Shown piece by piece: positions 19,426-27,552 of a DNA stretch of 64,000 nt (position 1 is its first letter; each line of letters begins with the position of its first letter). Source of the stretch: Nitrobium sp046350935 (lineage in GTDB: Bacteria > Nitrospirota > Thermodesulfovibrionia > Thermodesulfovibrionales > Dissulfurispiraceae); NCBI GenBank assembly GCA_046350935.1, contig JAXLZK010000006.1, positions 62,001 through 126,000 of the forward strand, in the 5' to 3' direction. The notes under the pieces were generated by a model, which saw only the letters and a program-made list of their open reading frames with translations, made no database searches and was not told where the DNA came from. The translations under genes and the position numbers were made by a program.

Positions 19426-21465
19426 CTATGCGCTCTGCGGCGGCCTTAGCACCAGGGTGAAAAGGGTCCCCTTGCCCGGTTCGCTCTCGACGGACAGGGT
19501 CCCGTTCATTTTCTTCACTATATTATAACTTACCGCAAGCCCCAGGCCGGTCCCCTTCTCCTTTGTGGTGAAGAAAGGGTCGAAGATCTTCGAGAGGTCC
19601 TCCGGGGGGATGCCCGTGCCCGTATCCTCGAACTGGACGGCAATGTCTCCGTCCCGCTCCATGCTGCGTACGGTGAGGGTCCCCCTGTCAGGCATCGCGT
19701 CCATGGCGTTCAGAATAAGGTTGACGAAGACCTGGGACAGTTGATTGCCGTCGGCGGTGACTTCGGGCAGGGAGGGGTCCAGCTCCTTCCTGATGACGAC
19801 GTTCTTCGCTTTTCTGTCGTACTGGATCAGGTTGAGGGAGGCCTCGATGATCTCGTTGATCCGGCAGCTCGCCTCCTCTCCCACAGGCATTTTCGAGAAG
19901 CCGGAGAGCTGCTTCAGGATCTTCGAAATCCGGTTGATGTGGAAATAGACGGTCTCGAGGCTCTCCTTCTTGAAGGCGTCCTCCTCCATCTCCCGCAGGA
20001 TCTGCACGAAGGAGAAGATGGAGGTCATGGGGTTTCCTATTTCGTGGGCGATGCCGGCGGCGAGCCGCCCAATAGAGGCGAGCTTCTCGGAGTTGATGAT
20101 CTGCTCCTCCATCTTCTTCATTTCCGTCACATCCTGTATCAGCCTGATATACCCGTGCGGCTCGCCCTCCGCTCTCCTGATCGGGGCGGTGGTCACCTGG
20201 TAGTACTTATCCTTCTTTCCGAAGAGGTTGCTGATGAGCGCCGTCTCGATGTTGTTCTCGACGAAAGCACCCGAAACGCTGCATTCGGCGCAGACCTCCT
20301 CGCAGGACTTTCCGATGAGGTCCGTCCCCGCCATCTCATTCAGCGCCCGGTTGGTCCACTGAATGACCCCGTCGCGGTCGAAGAGCACGATGCCGATGGA
20401 GACGGCGCTGACGATCGTGTCGAGCTTTTCTTTTTCGGACGCCAGCTCCGTGGTCCGCTCGGCGACCTTGTTCTCCAGCTCTGAAGCGTACTGTTCGAGC
20501 TCCTGTTTCCGGCGCGCCCCCTCTTCGGCCTTCAGCCTCTTTCTGTTGAACACGATGAGCAGGGCGGAGACGAGGCTGGTGGTCAGGAAGATGGACAGGA
20601 TCAGCAGCGAGTAGAGCTTCATGCTCTGCTTTGTCGCGCGGGTCACTTCGGAAAAAGGCGCGGACACGGCGATGATCCAGGAGAGGCCGCCTATCCCGAC
20701 CGTCGAGAAGGCGACGATCTTGTCTTCGCCGGAAGGAGCGATATGACGGCCGAAATTATTCGTCTTCCCCTCGATAATCCTCTTTTCGAGGTCGAAGCTG
20801 AGGTGGCACTTGAAACAGGTGGGGTCCGTCCTGTAGAGGTTCCTCCCCACCATTCCGGGCTGAGTGGGGTGGTAGAGCAGGTTGCCGTGCTTGTCCATCA
20901 TCCAGCTGTACCCTCTGTTCCCCGTTTTGATGGTGTGGAGAAATGAACGGGCGATGGCGTGTATCTCAAGGGAGAGAAAGGCGATCCTGGCAGGGTCCTC
21001 CCGCAGGGGGGAGGGAGCAACGACATAGAGCATCGAGGAGGTTTCGAGCATTCCCGCCTTCCCGCTGCCCGCTTTCTCCGCTGCGCGGAGCAGGTCCTGG
21101 AGCACCGTATGCGAGAGCTCTGTGGCCCCCCGATAAAAGAGGATGTCTCCCCGGGACGAGAGGACGCCCACATTCGCTTTCAGGGTGTTCTGGTGCGTCA
21201 GCACCCGGTCGGCGAGCCACCGGAAGTCCCCGCTGCTCTGCAGGTCCAGTTTCGCGAGAACTGAAGAGAGGGAGACCACCTCCTCCTCCATGAAGGCGAT
21301 ATGCGCCCGGATATTTTCGGCAATGGACTGCGAAAGCAGCAGCTGCTGGTTGTTGAACTGCTCGGCCATGTCCATCTGGAGGGACTGCTGAAAAAAGATG
21401 TTCAGAGTGATCAGGCCCGATATGACGGCGACAAGAGTGCCTATTATGAGGAAATAGCCCCTCAT
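19426..21465 (-). CDS. sensor histidine kinase with a c-type haem motif in its periplasmic sensor and a PAS domain
   Basis: 679 residues. Transmembrane helices at about 5-25 and 283-306 enclose a double-Cache-like periplasmic domain. Inside it, residues 217-221 read CFKCH (bases 20803-20817), a canonical covalent haem c site followed by a possible distal region. The cytoplasmic part has a coiled coil, a PAS domain (about 345-450) holding three close cysteines (388, 392, 395) and the His box at His474 (AGIAHEIGNP). The ATPase motifs are NLILNAMDAMP, DTGTGIP, FFTTKEKGTGLGL. Its start overlaps the thioesterase stop (ATGA), and the cognate sigma-54 regulator follows. Haem binding makes it a likely redox or gas sensor; the motif is seen, the function is inferred. 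Confidence 0.93.
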   Translation of the reverse strand: MRGYFLIIGTLVAVISGLITLNIFFQQSLQMDMAEQFNNQQLLLSQSIAENIRAHIAFMEEEVVSLSSVLAKLDLQSSGDFRWLADRVLTHQNTLKANVGVLSSRGDILFYRGATELSHTVLQDLLRAAEKAGSGKAGMLETSSMLYVVAPSPLREDPARIAFLSLEIHAIARSFLHTIKTGNRGYSWMMDKHGNLLYHPTQPGMVGRNLYRTDPTCFKCHLSFDLEKRIIEGKTNNFGRHIAPSGEDKIVAFSTVGIGGLSWIIAVSAPFSEVTRATKQSMKLYSLLILSIFLTTSLVSALLIVFNRKRLKAEEGARRKQELEQYASELENKVAERTTELASEKEKLDTIVSAVSIGIVLFDRDGVIQWTNRALNEMAGTDLIGKSCEEVCAECSVSGAFVENNIETALISNLFGKKDKYYQVTTAPIRRAEGEPHGYIRLIQDVTEMKKMEEQIINSEKLASIGRLAAGIAHEIGNPMTSIFSFVQILREMEEDAFKKESLETVYFHINRISKILKQLSGFSKMPVGEEASCRINEIIEASLNLIQYDRKAKNVVIRKELDPSLPEVTADGNQLSQVFVNLILNAMDAMPDRGTLTVRSMERDGDIAVQFEDTGTGIPPEDLSKIFDPFFTTKEKGTGLGLAVSYNIVKKMNGTLSVESEPGKGTLFTLVLRPPQSA

Positions 21466-21863
21466 GGAACGGGCAGGAGCTTGGCGGTCGCCTCTGCAAG
21501 AACGGCGCCGCTGCGGCGGTGTCTCATCCGTGCGCGGGACTCAAGGAGCCGGGGACCCTTCCGGGTGATCTCCGCTTCGATCTCCGCCTCCTCTCCGATC
21601 AGCAGCGGCTTCCTGAAACGTACTCTGATTTCCGCGGTCACCGAAGTGACTCCCTCTGCTGCAGCCGCCTGTATCATCGCCTCGTCGAGGACCGACGCGA
21701 TGATGCCGCCATGGACCTTGTCTTTATACCCCTGGTACGGGGGGGAGGGGATGAATGCGGAAACGACTTTCCCTTCGGCCCGGGAGAAAACCAGCTTCAG
21801 CCCGAAGGGGTTCTCCGTGCCGCATACGAAACAGTGCCTGTCCGCTTCCCAATCGCTGTTCAT
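21462..21863 (-). CDS. PaaI-type hotdog thioesterase
   Basis: 133-residue single hotdog-fold protein. The N-terminal CFVCGTENPFGL motif resembles the PaaI/YigI-like group. KVHGGIIASVLDEAM is the typical active-site helix with its acidic residue, and the strands end in RFRKPLLIGE. It probably hydrolyses an acyl-CoA; the acyl chain is not known. It precedes the haem-motif kinase with a 4-nt overlap, though the functional link may only be shared transcription. Confidence 0.88.
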   Translation of the reverse strand: MNSDWEADRHCFVCGTENPFGLKLVFSRAEGKVVSAFIPSPPYQGYKDKVHGGIIASVLDEAMIQAAAAEGVTSVTAEIRVRFRKPLLIGEEAEIEAEITRKGPRLLESRARMRHRRSGAVLAEATAKLLPVP

Positions 21864-21959
21864 TCTCTGGTACGGGCTCTCGTAGGGGCTCCGGTACGGG
21901 CCATCTCCCCGGGCCGGCTGTGCACCGCGGACCCGGACAGCAGGGCGTACAGCGGGAGG

Positions 21960-21985
21960 GCAGCGGCGTCCCTCGCCGCCGCTGC
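21960..21985 (-). terminator. hairpin downstream of rho
   Basis: GCAGCGGCG and CGCCGCTGC form a 9-bp perfect stem with an 8-nt loop, about 20 nt after the rho stop codon on the minus strand. There is no U-run, so it could be a 3'-end stabiliser rather than an intrinsic terminator. Confidence 0.45.
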
Positions 21986-22005
21986 ACGGCGGACGGAGCG
22001 CCGCG

Positions 22006-23268
22006 TTACTTGTTCATCATCTCCAGGAACTCCCGGTTGTTCTTCGCCCCTTTCAGCTTGCTGAGGAGGAACTCCATGCTTTCGACCGTGCTCAGCGGGT
22101 TCAGCACCTTTCTCAGAATCCACATCTTGTTCAGCACGTCCTTGTCGACGAGGAGCTCTTCCTTCCGCGTCCCTGAGGCGTTGATGTCGATGCTCGGGAA
22201 TATCCTCTTGTCCACCAGCTTGCGGTCGAGGTGGATTTCCATGTTGCCGGTGCCTTTGAACTCCTCGAAAATGACGTCGTCCATTCTGCTCCCGGTGTCG
22301 ATGAGGGCTGTTGCAAGGATGGTGAGGCTGCCTCCCTCCTCGATCTTCCGGGCGGTTCCGAAGAACCTCTTGGGCTTCTGAAGGGCGTTCGCATCGAGAC
22401 CTCCGGACAGCACCTTTCCGCTGGTGGGGGTGATGGTATTGTATGCCCTCGCCAGTCTCGTGACACTGTCCAGGAGGATGACGACGTCTTTTTTGGCTTC
22501 TATCTGCCGCTTCGCCCTCTCGATGACCATCTCCGAAACCTGGCAGTGGCGCTGGGGGGGCTCATCAAAGGTGGAGCTGATGATCTCCGCGGTGCTCACC
22601 TGCCTCTTCCAGTCGGTGACTTCCTCAGGCCTCTCATCGATCAGGAGGATGATCAGATGGATCTCTTTGTGGTTCTTCTTAATGGCGCGGGCGATAGACT
22701 GGAGGAGCATGGTTTTCCCCGTCCGCGGCGCCGCCACGACGAGCCCGCGCTGCCCCTTGCCGATAGGGGTGATCAGGTCCATGACCCGCATGTTGAAGTC
22801 GTTTGCATCCGACTCGAGCTGGATCTTTTCCGTAGGATAGTAAGGGGTAAGGTTGTCGAAGAAGGGGCGGTTTACGTTGGTCTCGGGAGACTCGTTGTTG
22901 ATGTTCTCGACCTTCAGGAGGGCGAAATACCTCTCGTTCTCCTTGGGGGGCCTTATCTGGCCCGACACGTAATCCCCGGTCCGCAGGGTGAAGCGCCGTA
23001 TCTGGGAGGGGGAGACGTAGATATCGTCGGGGCTCGGAAGATAGCTGTAGTCCGGAGAGCGGAGGAACCCGAACCCGTCGGGCAGGATCTCCAGGACCCC
23101 AGACCCGTACACGTTCCCGGCTTTTTCCGCCTGGGCCTGCAGGATGGCGAAAATGACATCCTGCTTCCTCATTCCCGTTGCACCCTCCACGTTGAGCTCC
23201 TTGGCGAACTGGGTGAGCTCATCGATGCTCTTCTCTTTCAATTCCGAGATTGAGATATAATTTTCCAT
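22006..23268 (-). CDS. rho: transcription termination factor Rho
   Basis: 420-residue hexameric RNA-dependent ATPase. The order is an N-terminal Rho_N helix bundle (ISELKEKSIDELTQFAKELN), a cold-shock-like RNA-binding domain (GVLEILPDGFGFLRS, DIYVSPSQIRRF), Walker A (GLVVAAPRTGKTMLLQ), Walker B (HLIILLIDERPEEVTDW) and the Q/R loops (SGGLDANAL). The length matches the family when translation starts at Met 23268, preceded by AGAGAGG, rather than at the longer frame start 12 codons upstream. A consensus promoter lies about 240 nt upstream, so the mRNA has a long leader, consistent with rho autoregulation. Identification is certain. Confidence 0.98.
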   Translation of the reverse strand: MENYISISELKEKSIDELTQFAKELNVEGATGMRKQDVIFAILQAQAEKAGNVYGSGVLEILPDGFGFLRSPDYSYLPSPDDIYVSPSQIRRFTLRTGDYVSGQIRPPKENERYFALLKVENINNESPETNVNRPFFDNLTPYYPTEKIQLESDANDFNMRVMDLITPIGKGQRGLVVAAPRTGKTMLLQSIARAIKKNHKEIHLIILLIDERPEEVTDWKRQVSTAEIISSTFDEPPQRHCQVSEMVIERAKRQIEAKKDVVILLDSVTRLARAYNTITPTSGKVLSGGLDANALQKPKRFFGTARKIEEGGSLTILATALIDTGSRMDDVIFEEFKGTGNMEIHLDRKLVDKRIFPSIDINASGTRKEELLVDKDVLNKMWILRKVLNPLSTVESMEFLLSKLKGAKNNREFLEMMNK

Positions 23269-23507
23269 ATTCTTTTTACCTCTCTGGGTTCTCGTGGTCG
23301 ACAATCCACGATCACGGCGTTATGGTGCAGGTGGATTCTCGCTTTGAAGTTGTTTTGGTTTATTTATTTGTATTCTTATGGCTTATCCCTGGAAAGGAGA
23401 GATAAGGTAGATTACTTTCTGAGGACCCTTCCTCGTCAGACGTAGCTCTCGGATTTGGAAGAAACGAGTCGAGGAGCCCGAAACGAAAGGGGCGAAATCC
23501 CTTTATT

Positions 23508-23536
23508 AGAATACAAGATGTTAAATGCTTTGTCAA
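23508..23536 (-). promoter_or_regulatory. sigma-70 promoter for rho
   Basis: On the minus strand TTGACA (23531-23536), a 17-nt spacer and TATTCT (23508-23513) make a near-consensus promoter. The predicted start near 23501 leaves a leader of about 230 nt before the rho ATG. Confidence 0.8.
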
Positions 23537-23581
23537 TACGCTTTCTTGTCCGGCGTATGGACTATTTCCCGCCCGGAATTA

Positions 23582-23617
23582 TACACTACGGTGTGTAGAC
23601 ACCCCGGGGAATTCCCC
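23582..23617. promoter_or_regulatory. two short palindromes upstream of the aminotransferase gene
   Basis: TACAC-TACGGT-GTGTA (23582-23597) and the perfect 12-mer GGGGAATTCCCC (23606-23617) lie 20-55 nt before the start codon. They could be an operator or leader hairpins for the aminotransferase gene. Confidence 0.35.
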
Positions 23618-23635
23618 TGTCAGGAAGGAGAATGC

Positions 23636-24817
23636 ATGTACCCGTACCCGGTAAAACAGAGGACTTCTCTCAAGGCCGCGTCCTTTACCGAATCCGTGAT
23701 CAGGCAGATGACCCGCGAGGCGCTGGCCCACGGTGCGATCAATCTTGCCCAGGGCTTCCCGGACTTTCCCGCTCCCGACTTCATTAAGAGGGCCGCGGTG
23801 GAGGCCATCGAGCAGGACCACAACCAATACGCCATCACCTGGGGCGCTCCCTCGCTGCGCAGCGCCCTTGCCCGCAAAATGGAGGACCTCTACCATCTCG
23901 CTGTCGACCCGGACAGGGAAATTACGGTCTGCTGCGGTTCCACCGAGGGAATGATCTCCTCGCTCCTCGCCGTGGTGGACCCCGGAGAGGAAGTGATCGT
24001 ATTCGAGCCTTTCTACGAGAATTACGGTCCCGACGCGGTCCTCTGCGGCGCGGTCCCCCGCTCCGTCAGACTCCATCCACCCGACTTCGCGCTCGATGAG
24101 GAGGAGCTGAGAGCGGCCTTCAGCAGCAGGACGAAAGCCATCATCATCAATACCCCGAACAACCCGTCCGGGAAGGTCTTCAGCGCGGAAGAGCTTGCGA
24201 TCATCGCGAAATACTGCGAGGAATACAACGTGATCGCCATCACCGACGAGATTTATGAGCATATCGTCTACGACGGATTCCGGCACGTACCCATGGCGAC
24301 CCTGGAAGGGATGCGCGACAGGACGATCACCGTCAGCGGCATCTCGAAGACCTTCAGCGTCACGGGGTGGCGCGTGGGGTACGTCATCGCTCCTCCCGAC
24401 ATCACCGGAGCAATACGCAAGGTGCATGACTTCCTGACTGTAGGCACCGCGGCCCCCCTCCAAGAGGCGGCTGCCCGGGCAATCGCCGCAGGGGGAGAGT
24501 ATTACCGCGAACTGGCCGCTTTCTACGCGAGCCGCAGGGATTACTTGCTCGATGTCCTGCGGAGCACGGGCTTCTCCTGCCACTCGCCGGCGGGCGCCTA
24601 TTACATCATGGCGGACATCAGCCCCTGGAGATGCGGCGACGACGTCGCCTTTGCGCAGTACCTCACGAGGGAAATAGGAGTGGCCGTGGTCCCGGGCAGC
24701 AGCTTCTACAGCGAAAAGGATTCCCCCGGTGCGAAGATGGTACGCTTTACTTTCTGCAAGAAGAGGGAGACCCTGGAGGCTGCTGCGGAACGACTTCGGA
24801 AGCTGAGCACACCCTAG
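23636..24817 (+). CDS. PLP-dependent class I/II aminotransferase
   Basis: 393 residues, fold type I aminotransferase. It has INLAQGFPDFPAPDF at the N-terminus, the PLP phosphate region CCGSTEGM, NTPNNPSGKVF, ITDEIYEHIVYDG (the Asp that contacts the pyridine nitrogen) and the Schiff-base Lys in SGISKTFSVTGWRVGY. An Arg near the C-terminus (VRFTFCKK) should bind the substrate carboxylate. The pattern resembles methionine/kynurenine-type aminotransferases, but substrate cannot be fixed from sequence. The ATG at 23636 has AAGGAG five bases upstream; the longer frame to 23525 is not needed. It is divergent from rho and followed by a repeat containing a terminator-like hairpin. Confidence 0.92.
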   Translation: MYPYPVKQRTSLKAASFTESVIRQMTREALAHGAINLAQGFPDFPAPDFIKRAAVEAIEQDHNQYAITWGAPSLRSALARKMEDLYHLAVDPDREITVCCGSTEGMISSLLAVVDPGEEVIVFEPFYENYGPDAVLCGAVPRSVRLHPPDFALDEEELRAAFSSRTKAIIINTPNNPSGKVFSAEELAIIAKYCEEYNVIAITDEIYEHIVYDGFRHVPMATLEGMRDRTITVSGISKTFSVTGWRVGYVIAPPDITGAIRKVHDFLTVGTAAPLQEAAARAIAAGGEYYRELAAFYASRRDYLLDVLRSTGFSCHSPAGAYYIMADISPWRCGDDVAFAQYLTREIGVAVVPGSSFYSEKDSPGAKMVRFTFCKKRETLEAAAERLRKLSTP

Positions 24818-24863
24818 GGCCGCAGAGGCGGACAGACTCCCGGGCGAATGCGTCAACAGAGCG

Positions 24864-25043
24864 ATGTAAAGGAAAACAACAGGATTGCTTCAGGGTACGA
24901 CCCTTCGCACTGACAAAGACTCTCTGACAAAGATTCTCTCTCATTGAGAGTCTTTTCCCTCTCTCATTGCGCCCCTCTCTCCTAACCATTGCGTTCCCTT
25001 CCTTCTGTCATTGCGAGCGGAGCGAAGCAATCTCAATAGTAAC
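24864..25043. repeat. dispersed repeat, copy 2 (reverse complement of copy 1)
   Basis: It begins with the block GGATTGCTTCAGGGTACGAC and ends GCGGAGCGAAGCAATCTC, the same two ends in the same order as 14485-14642 when read on the other strand, 10 kb away. The middle differs in length by about 20 nt and here gains an extra hairpin. The end of the repeat is inside the coding sequence of the LarC-like gene and supplies its last residues and stop codon. Confidence 0.85.
24915..24956 (+). terminator. terminator-like hairpin in repeat copy 2
   Basis: AAAGACTCTC and GAGAGTCTTT form a perfect 10-bp stem (loop of 21 nt) ending in TTTT, about 100 nt after the aminotransferase stop. It is absent from repeat copy 1. 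Confidence 0.5.
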
Positions 25044-25532
25044 CTCCTCATCGGATTCTCTCAATTTTGATTCGATCATGGTTCTGAGTTCGGAGAGCGA
25101 GATGAGGCAGTTCATCTTCTCTTTCACCTGGGTCTGGACATTCACCAGGAAGTCGTGCTCCACATCCATGCACAAGGGCTGCCCGGGCTCTCCCACGAGC
25201 TTCACCGCGCACTGAAACTCCTGGACCTTCTCCTTCATTCTGAGAGTAACCTTTCTCGCGGCATAGGCAACGCGGTAGAAGATATGGGTGGTATCCACCC
25301 GGTGGTACCCTGTCACCTTGAGCTCCTGTATCAGGAACGCGGCAATGGCCTCCTCCTTTGCCGCCGTCGTATCGATGAGAAGGAGGTGGCCGGGCCGGTT
25401 CTTCTTGGTAATGGTGGGGATGAGCTGGACATTGTGTGCGCCCAATCCCATGATCCTCTCCACGGCGAAGCCGAGGACCTCTCCCGACGCATGATCGACC
25501 TGTGCAAGCAGCAGATGCGCTTTCTTTTCCAT
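25008..25532 (-). CDS. stand-alone LarC C-terminal-like protein
   Basis: 174 residues resembling only the C-terminal (CTP-binding) half of LarC, the enzyme that inserts nickel in the nickel-pincer cofactor. Shared features are an opening QVDHASGEVLGFAVERIMGLGA (pattern xxD-D/H..GE.LG.A.E...GA), VQLIPTITKKNRPGHLL, and VTGYHRVDTTHIFYR. The LarC N-terminal domain is missing; full LarC is about 400 residues. The last eight residues, EIASLRSQ, are encoded by repeat copy 2, so the original C-terminus was probably replaced. It starts 23 nt after the 589-aa protein, same strand. Family relation is likely; cofactor synthesis is not implied by this domain alone. Confidence 0.7.
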   Translation of the reverse strand: MEKKAHLLLAQVDHASGEVLGFAVERIMGLGAHNVQLIPTITKKNRPGHLLLIDTTAAKEEAIAAFLIQELKVTGYHRVDTTHIFYRVAYAARKVTLRMKEKVQEFQCAVKLVGEPGQPLCMDVEHDFLVNVQTQVKEKMNCLISLSELRTMIESKLRESDEEVTIEIASLRSQ

Positions 25533-25555
25533 AAAGAGTGTGGCCGGTGCTTTGC

Positions 25556-27325
25556 CTAGAAGTCGAGGCCCTTCATGATGTCGTAAGCGAGCTGCGTCGC
25601 TTTTTTAAGACTGGGAGAGGGCAGGGCCATAATGACGTTGGCCGTCTCGGTCGCCTTGTCCGCCGCCTCTTTGGGGTCCATGCCCAAGGCGGCTGCCATG
25701 CAGGCGCAGACCACCACGTCCATGGAGCAGGCCCCCGCGCAGAGCAGGTCGATGATGGCCGGGGAGATACAGGAGATGGCATCGATGGTCTCTCTGTCCT
25801 GTTTCAGCAGGGCCTCGGGCGCGGCCTTGGCAAGCACGTTTTCCAGTTCATAGACCCTGCCGTCGATCTTCACCTCTGCGTCGATATAGGCGTCAAAGGC
25901 GAAGTGCTTCTGGGCAAACTTGTGGCAGCGTCTTCCCGAGCCGGGTTTTACCGTGGTGAACTTGATGTACTCGATGTTTTTGTTCAGCCGCTTGCTCATG
26001 GCCTTTGCCGCCGCTTCGGCAATAGCGTCGATGTGCTTTTTTTGCACCTCTCCCATCAGCTCTTCGAGCGATGCCCCTTCTTTCAGACGCTTGTGGGCAT
26101 AGAGGGCTCTTTTTGTCAGGGCATTGGTGAGCCCCGGCTCCGTGGCCTTGATGAGGGCGTCGGTGAGCGGTCCGCGCTCCACTGCCTCGGCCCTGCGGGC
26201 AAGGAGGTTAGTCGCCACCGTGGCGTCCTCCCGCTGAAAGTGCATGTCCATGGTCTTTTTGATGACGGCAATGATCTCCTCGGGGGCCGCTCCCTTCCCC
26301 AGCAGGTAGAGCGCAAGCACCGGAGAGGTGACCCAGTGGTGCAGGGGGATGACCAGGGGGCCTCCGGACCTTCCCGCGCCGATGGCGGCCCCCTCCTGGA
26401 TAACGGAGCACATCTCACAGAACATGATCATGCCCACCACGGTGGGCGTGCCGGAGTCCTTCAGGATGATCGCCAGGTCCCCCACCACCTGGGCGGTCCT
26501 GAGCTCATCCCCTGTGCCCCTGATGTGGAGCACCTCGGGCAGCTCCGCCTCTTTGACCGCTGCCTGGGCAACGGTCTCGGGGGTGCGCGTGACCATGAAC
26601 TGTCCGAACTCTTCGCCCACGTAGGCGTCCGGGTGAATGATCTCCAGGGCCGCCGCCGCACCAAAGAGCGCGGCCAGCCATTTGTTGGGCTTCATCCCCG
26701 CAGAGAGGTACGCCCGCATCATGGCGCTCGTGCCGATGGTGGCAAGCTTCCGGCCCAGCTTCGGAAAGAGGTGGTCCTCTCCGATGGCGGAATGGCCGAC
26801 GATGGGCCCCCCTGCCCCAAGGGGCAGGTAGCGGGAGTCGTAGGGGGCGAGGTGCTCTTTGTCCAGGGCCTGGTAGATGGCCAGGGTAGCGGCAAAGCCG
26901 GAGATCTTGTTGTTTTGTTTCTCGGTGGGCATGCAGGAGATGCGCCCCGAGGGAATGCCCGCGGCCATGCGGGTGACGGCCCCCAGCTTCCGGTTGGGGC
27001 AGGGCATGCCGCACTGCACGTTCACCCCCGCCCAGTAAAGGAGCGTTGCCGCCGCAAGGGCCGCGTTGGCGGGGTCCGCCCCGCACTCCATGAGCTTCTT
27101 TACCGCTTTCTTTGCAATGTCGTCGATGTCGGTATGGGGCTCATCAGAGAGGTCCAGTTTCAGTTTCCTGCCTTTCTGGAGCTCCTTGGCAATCACGTCC
27201 GCTGCCGCCCAGACCCCGATGTTGAAGGCTCCCCAGCCCCCCAGCCCCGCATCAAGCTTGTCCACGGTAAGGTATTCGGGCCGCGCCGTAGCGGCCCGGA
27301 AGGTGGCCATGATCTCTCTGTGCAT
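25556..27325 (-). CDS. conserved-looking 589-aa protein, family not recognised
   Basis: 589 residues, no signal peptide, probably cytoplasmic. I do not recognise it. It is cysteine-rich in short motifs: CGMPCPNRKLG (about 105), FCEMCSVIQEG (about 304), GSGRRCHKF (about 453) and a C-terminal GACSMDVVVCACMAA. It also has glycine-rich turns (LPLGAGGPIVGHSAIGED, GAAIGAGRSGGPLVIPLHHW). The conserved-looking His/Cys/Asp clusters suggest a metalloenzyme or a large cofactor site. It lies between a UroD-type methyltransferase homologue (across a 100-N gap) and a LarC-C-like protein, all on the minus strand. A role with a nickel or corrinoid cofactor is a guess from neighbours only. Confidence 0.85.
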   Translation of the reverse strand: MHREIMATFRAATARPEYLTVDKLDAGLGGWGAFNIGVWAAADVIAKELQKGRKLKLDLSDEPHTDIDDIAKKAVKKLMECGADPANAALAAATLLYWAGVNVQCGMPCPNRKLGAVTRMAAGIPSGRISCMPTEKQNNKISGFAATLAIYQALDKEHLAPYDSRYLPLGAGGPIVGHSAIGEDHLFPKLGRKLATIGTSAMMRAYLSAGMKPNKWLAALFGAAAALEIIHPDAYVGEEFGQFMVTRTPETVAQAAVKEAELPEVLHIRGTGDELRTAQVVGDLAIILKDSGTPTVVGMIMFCEMCSVIQEGAAIGAGRSGGPLVIPLHHWVTSPVLALYLLGKGAAPEEIIAVIKKTMDMHFQREDATVATNLLARRAEAVERGPLTDALIKATEPGLTNALTKRALYAHKRLKEGASLEELMGEVQKKHIDAIAEAAAKAMSKRLNKNIEYIKFTTVKPGSGRRCHKFAQKHFAFDAYIDAEVKIDGRVYELENVLAKAAPEALLKQDRETIDAISCISPAIIDLLCAGACSMDVVVCACMAAALGMDPKEAADKATETANVIMALPSPSLKKATQLAYDIMKGLDF

Positions 27326-27346
27326 ATCTGCTCTCCTTTATCGATA

Positions 27347-27446
27347 NNNNNNNNNNNNNNNNNNNNNNNNNNNNNNNNNNNNNNNNNNNNNNNNNNNNNN
27401 NNNNNNNNNNNNNNNNNNNNNNNNNNNNNNNNNNNNNNNNNNNNNN
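27347..27446. other. assembly gap (100 N)
   Basis: A 100-N scaffold gap lies between the 589-aa gene and the UroD-family gene, directly beside a palindromic repeat that probably broke the assembly. A small gene or promoter could be hidden here. Confidence 1.
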
Positions 27447-27528
27447 TCCGTCATTCCGGCAGATCCGTTGAGCCGGAATCCAGAGTTTTCAAAAACTTCT
27501 GGACTCCGGTTTTCACCGGAGTGACGAA
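27447..27528. repeat. palindromic intergenic repeat (REP/MITE-like)
   Basis: The element has outer arms TCCGTCATTCCGG / CCGGAGTGACGA and an inner hairpin CCAGAGTTTT-CA-AAAACTTCTGG. Its left edge touches the assembly gap. Repeats with this kind of CGTCATTCCGG end are common in deltaproteobacterial and Nitrospirota genomes (general knowledge); no protein is encoded. Confidence 0.75.
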
Positions 27529-27552
27529 ATATGCGTACCTCGTTTTAATAAA

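Noticed and set aside
25008..27325. Lactate racemase (LarA) identity for the 589-aa protein
   Set aside because: Length and visible motifs do not match LarA, and no larB/larE is present; only the neighbour resembles LarC.
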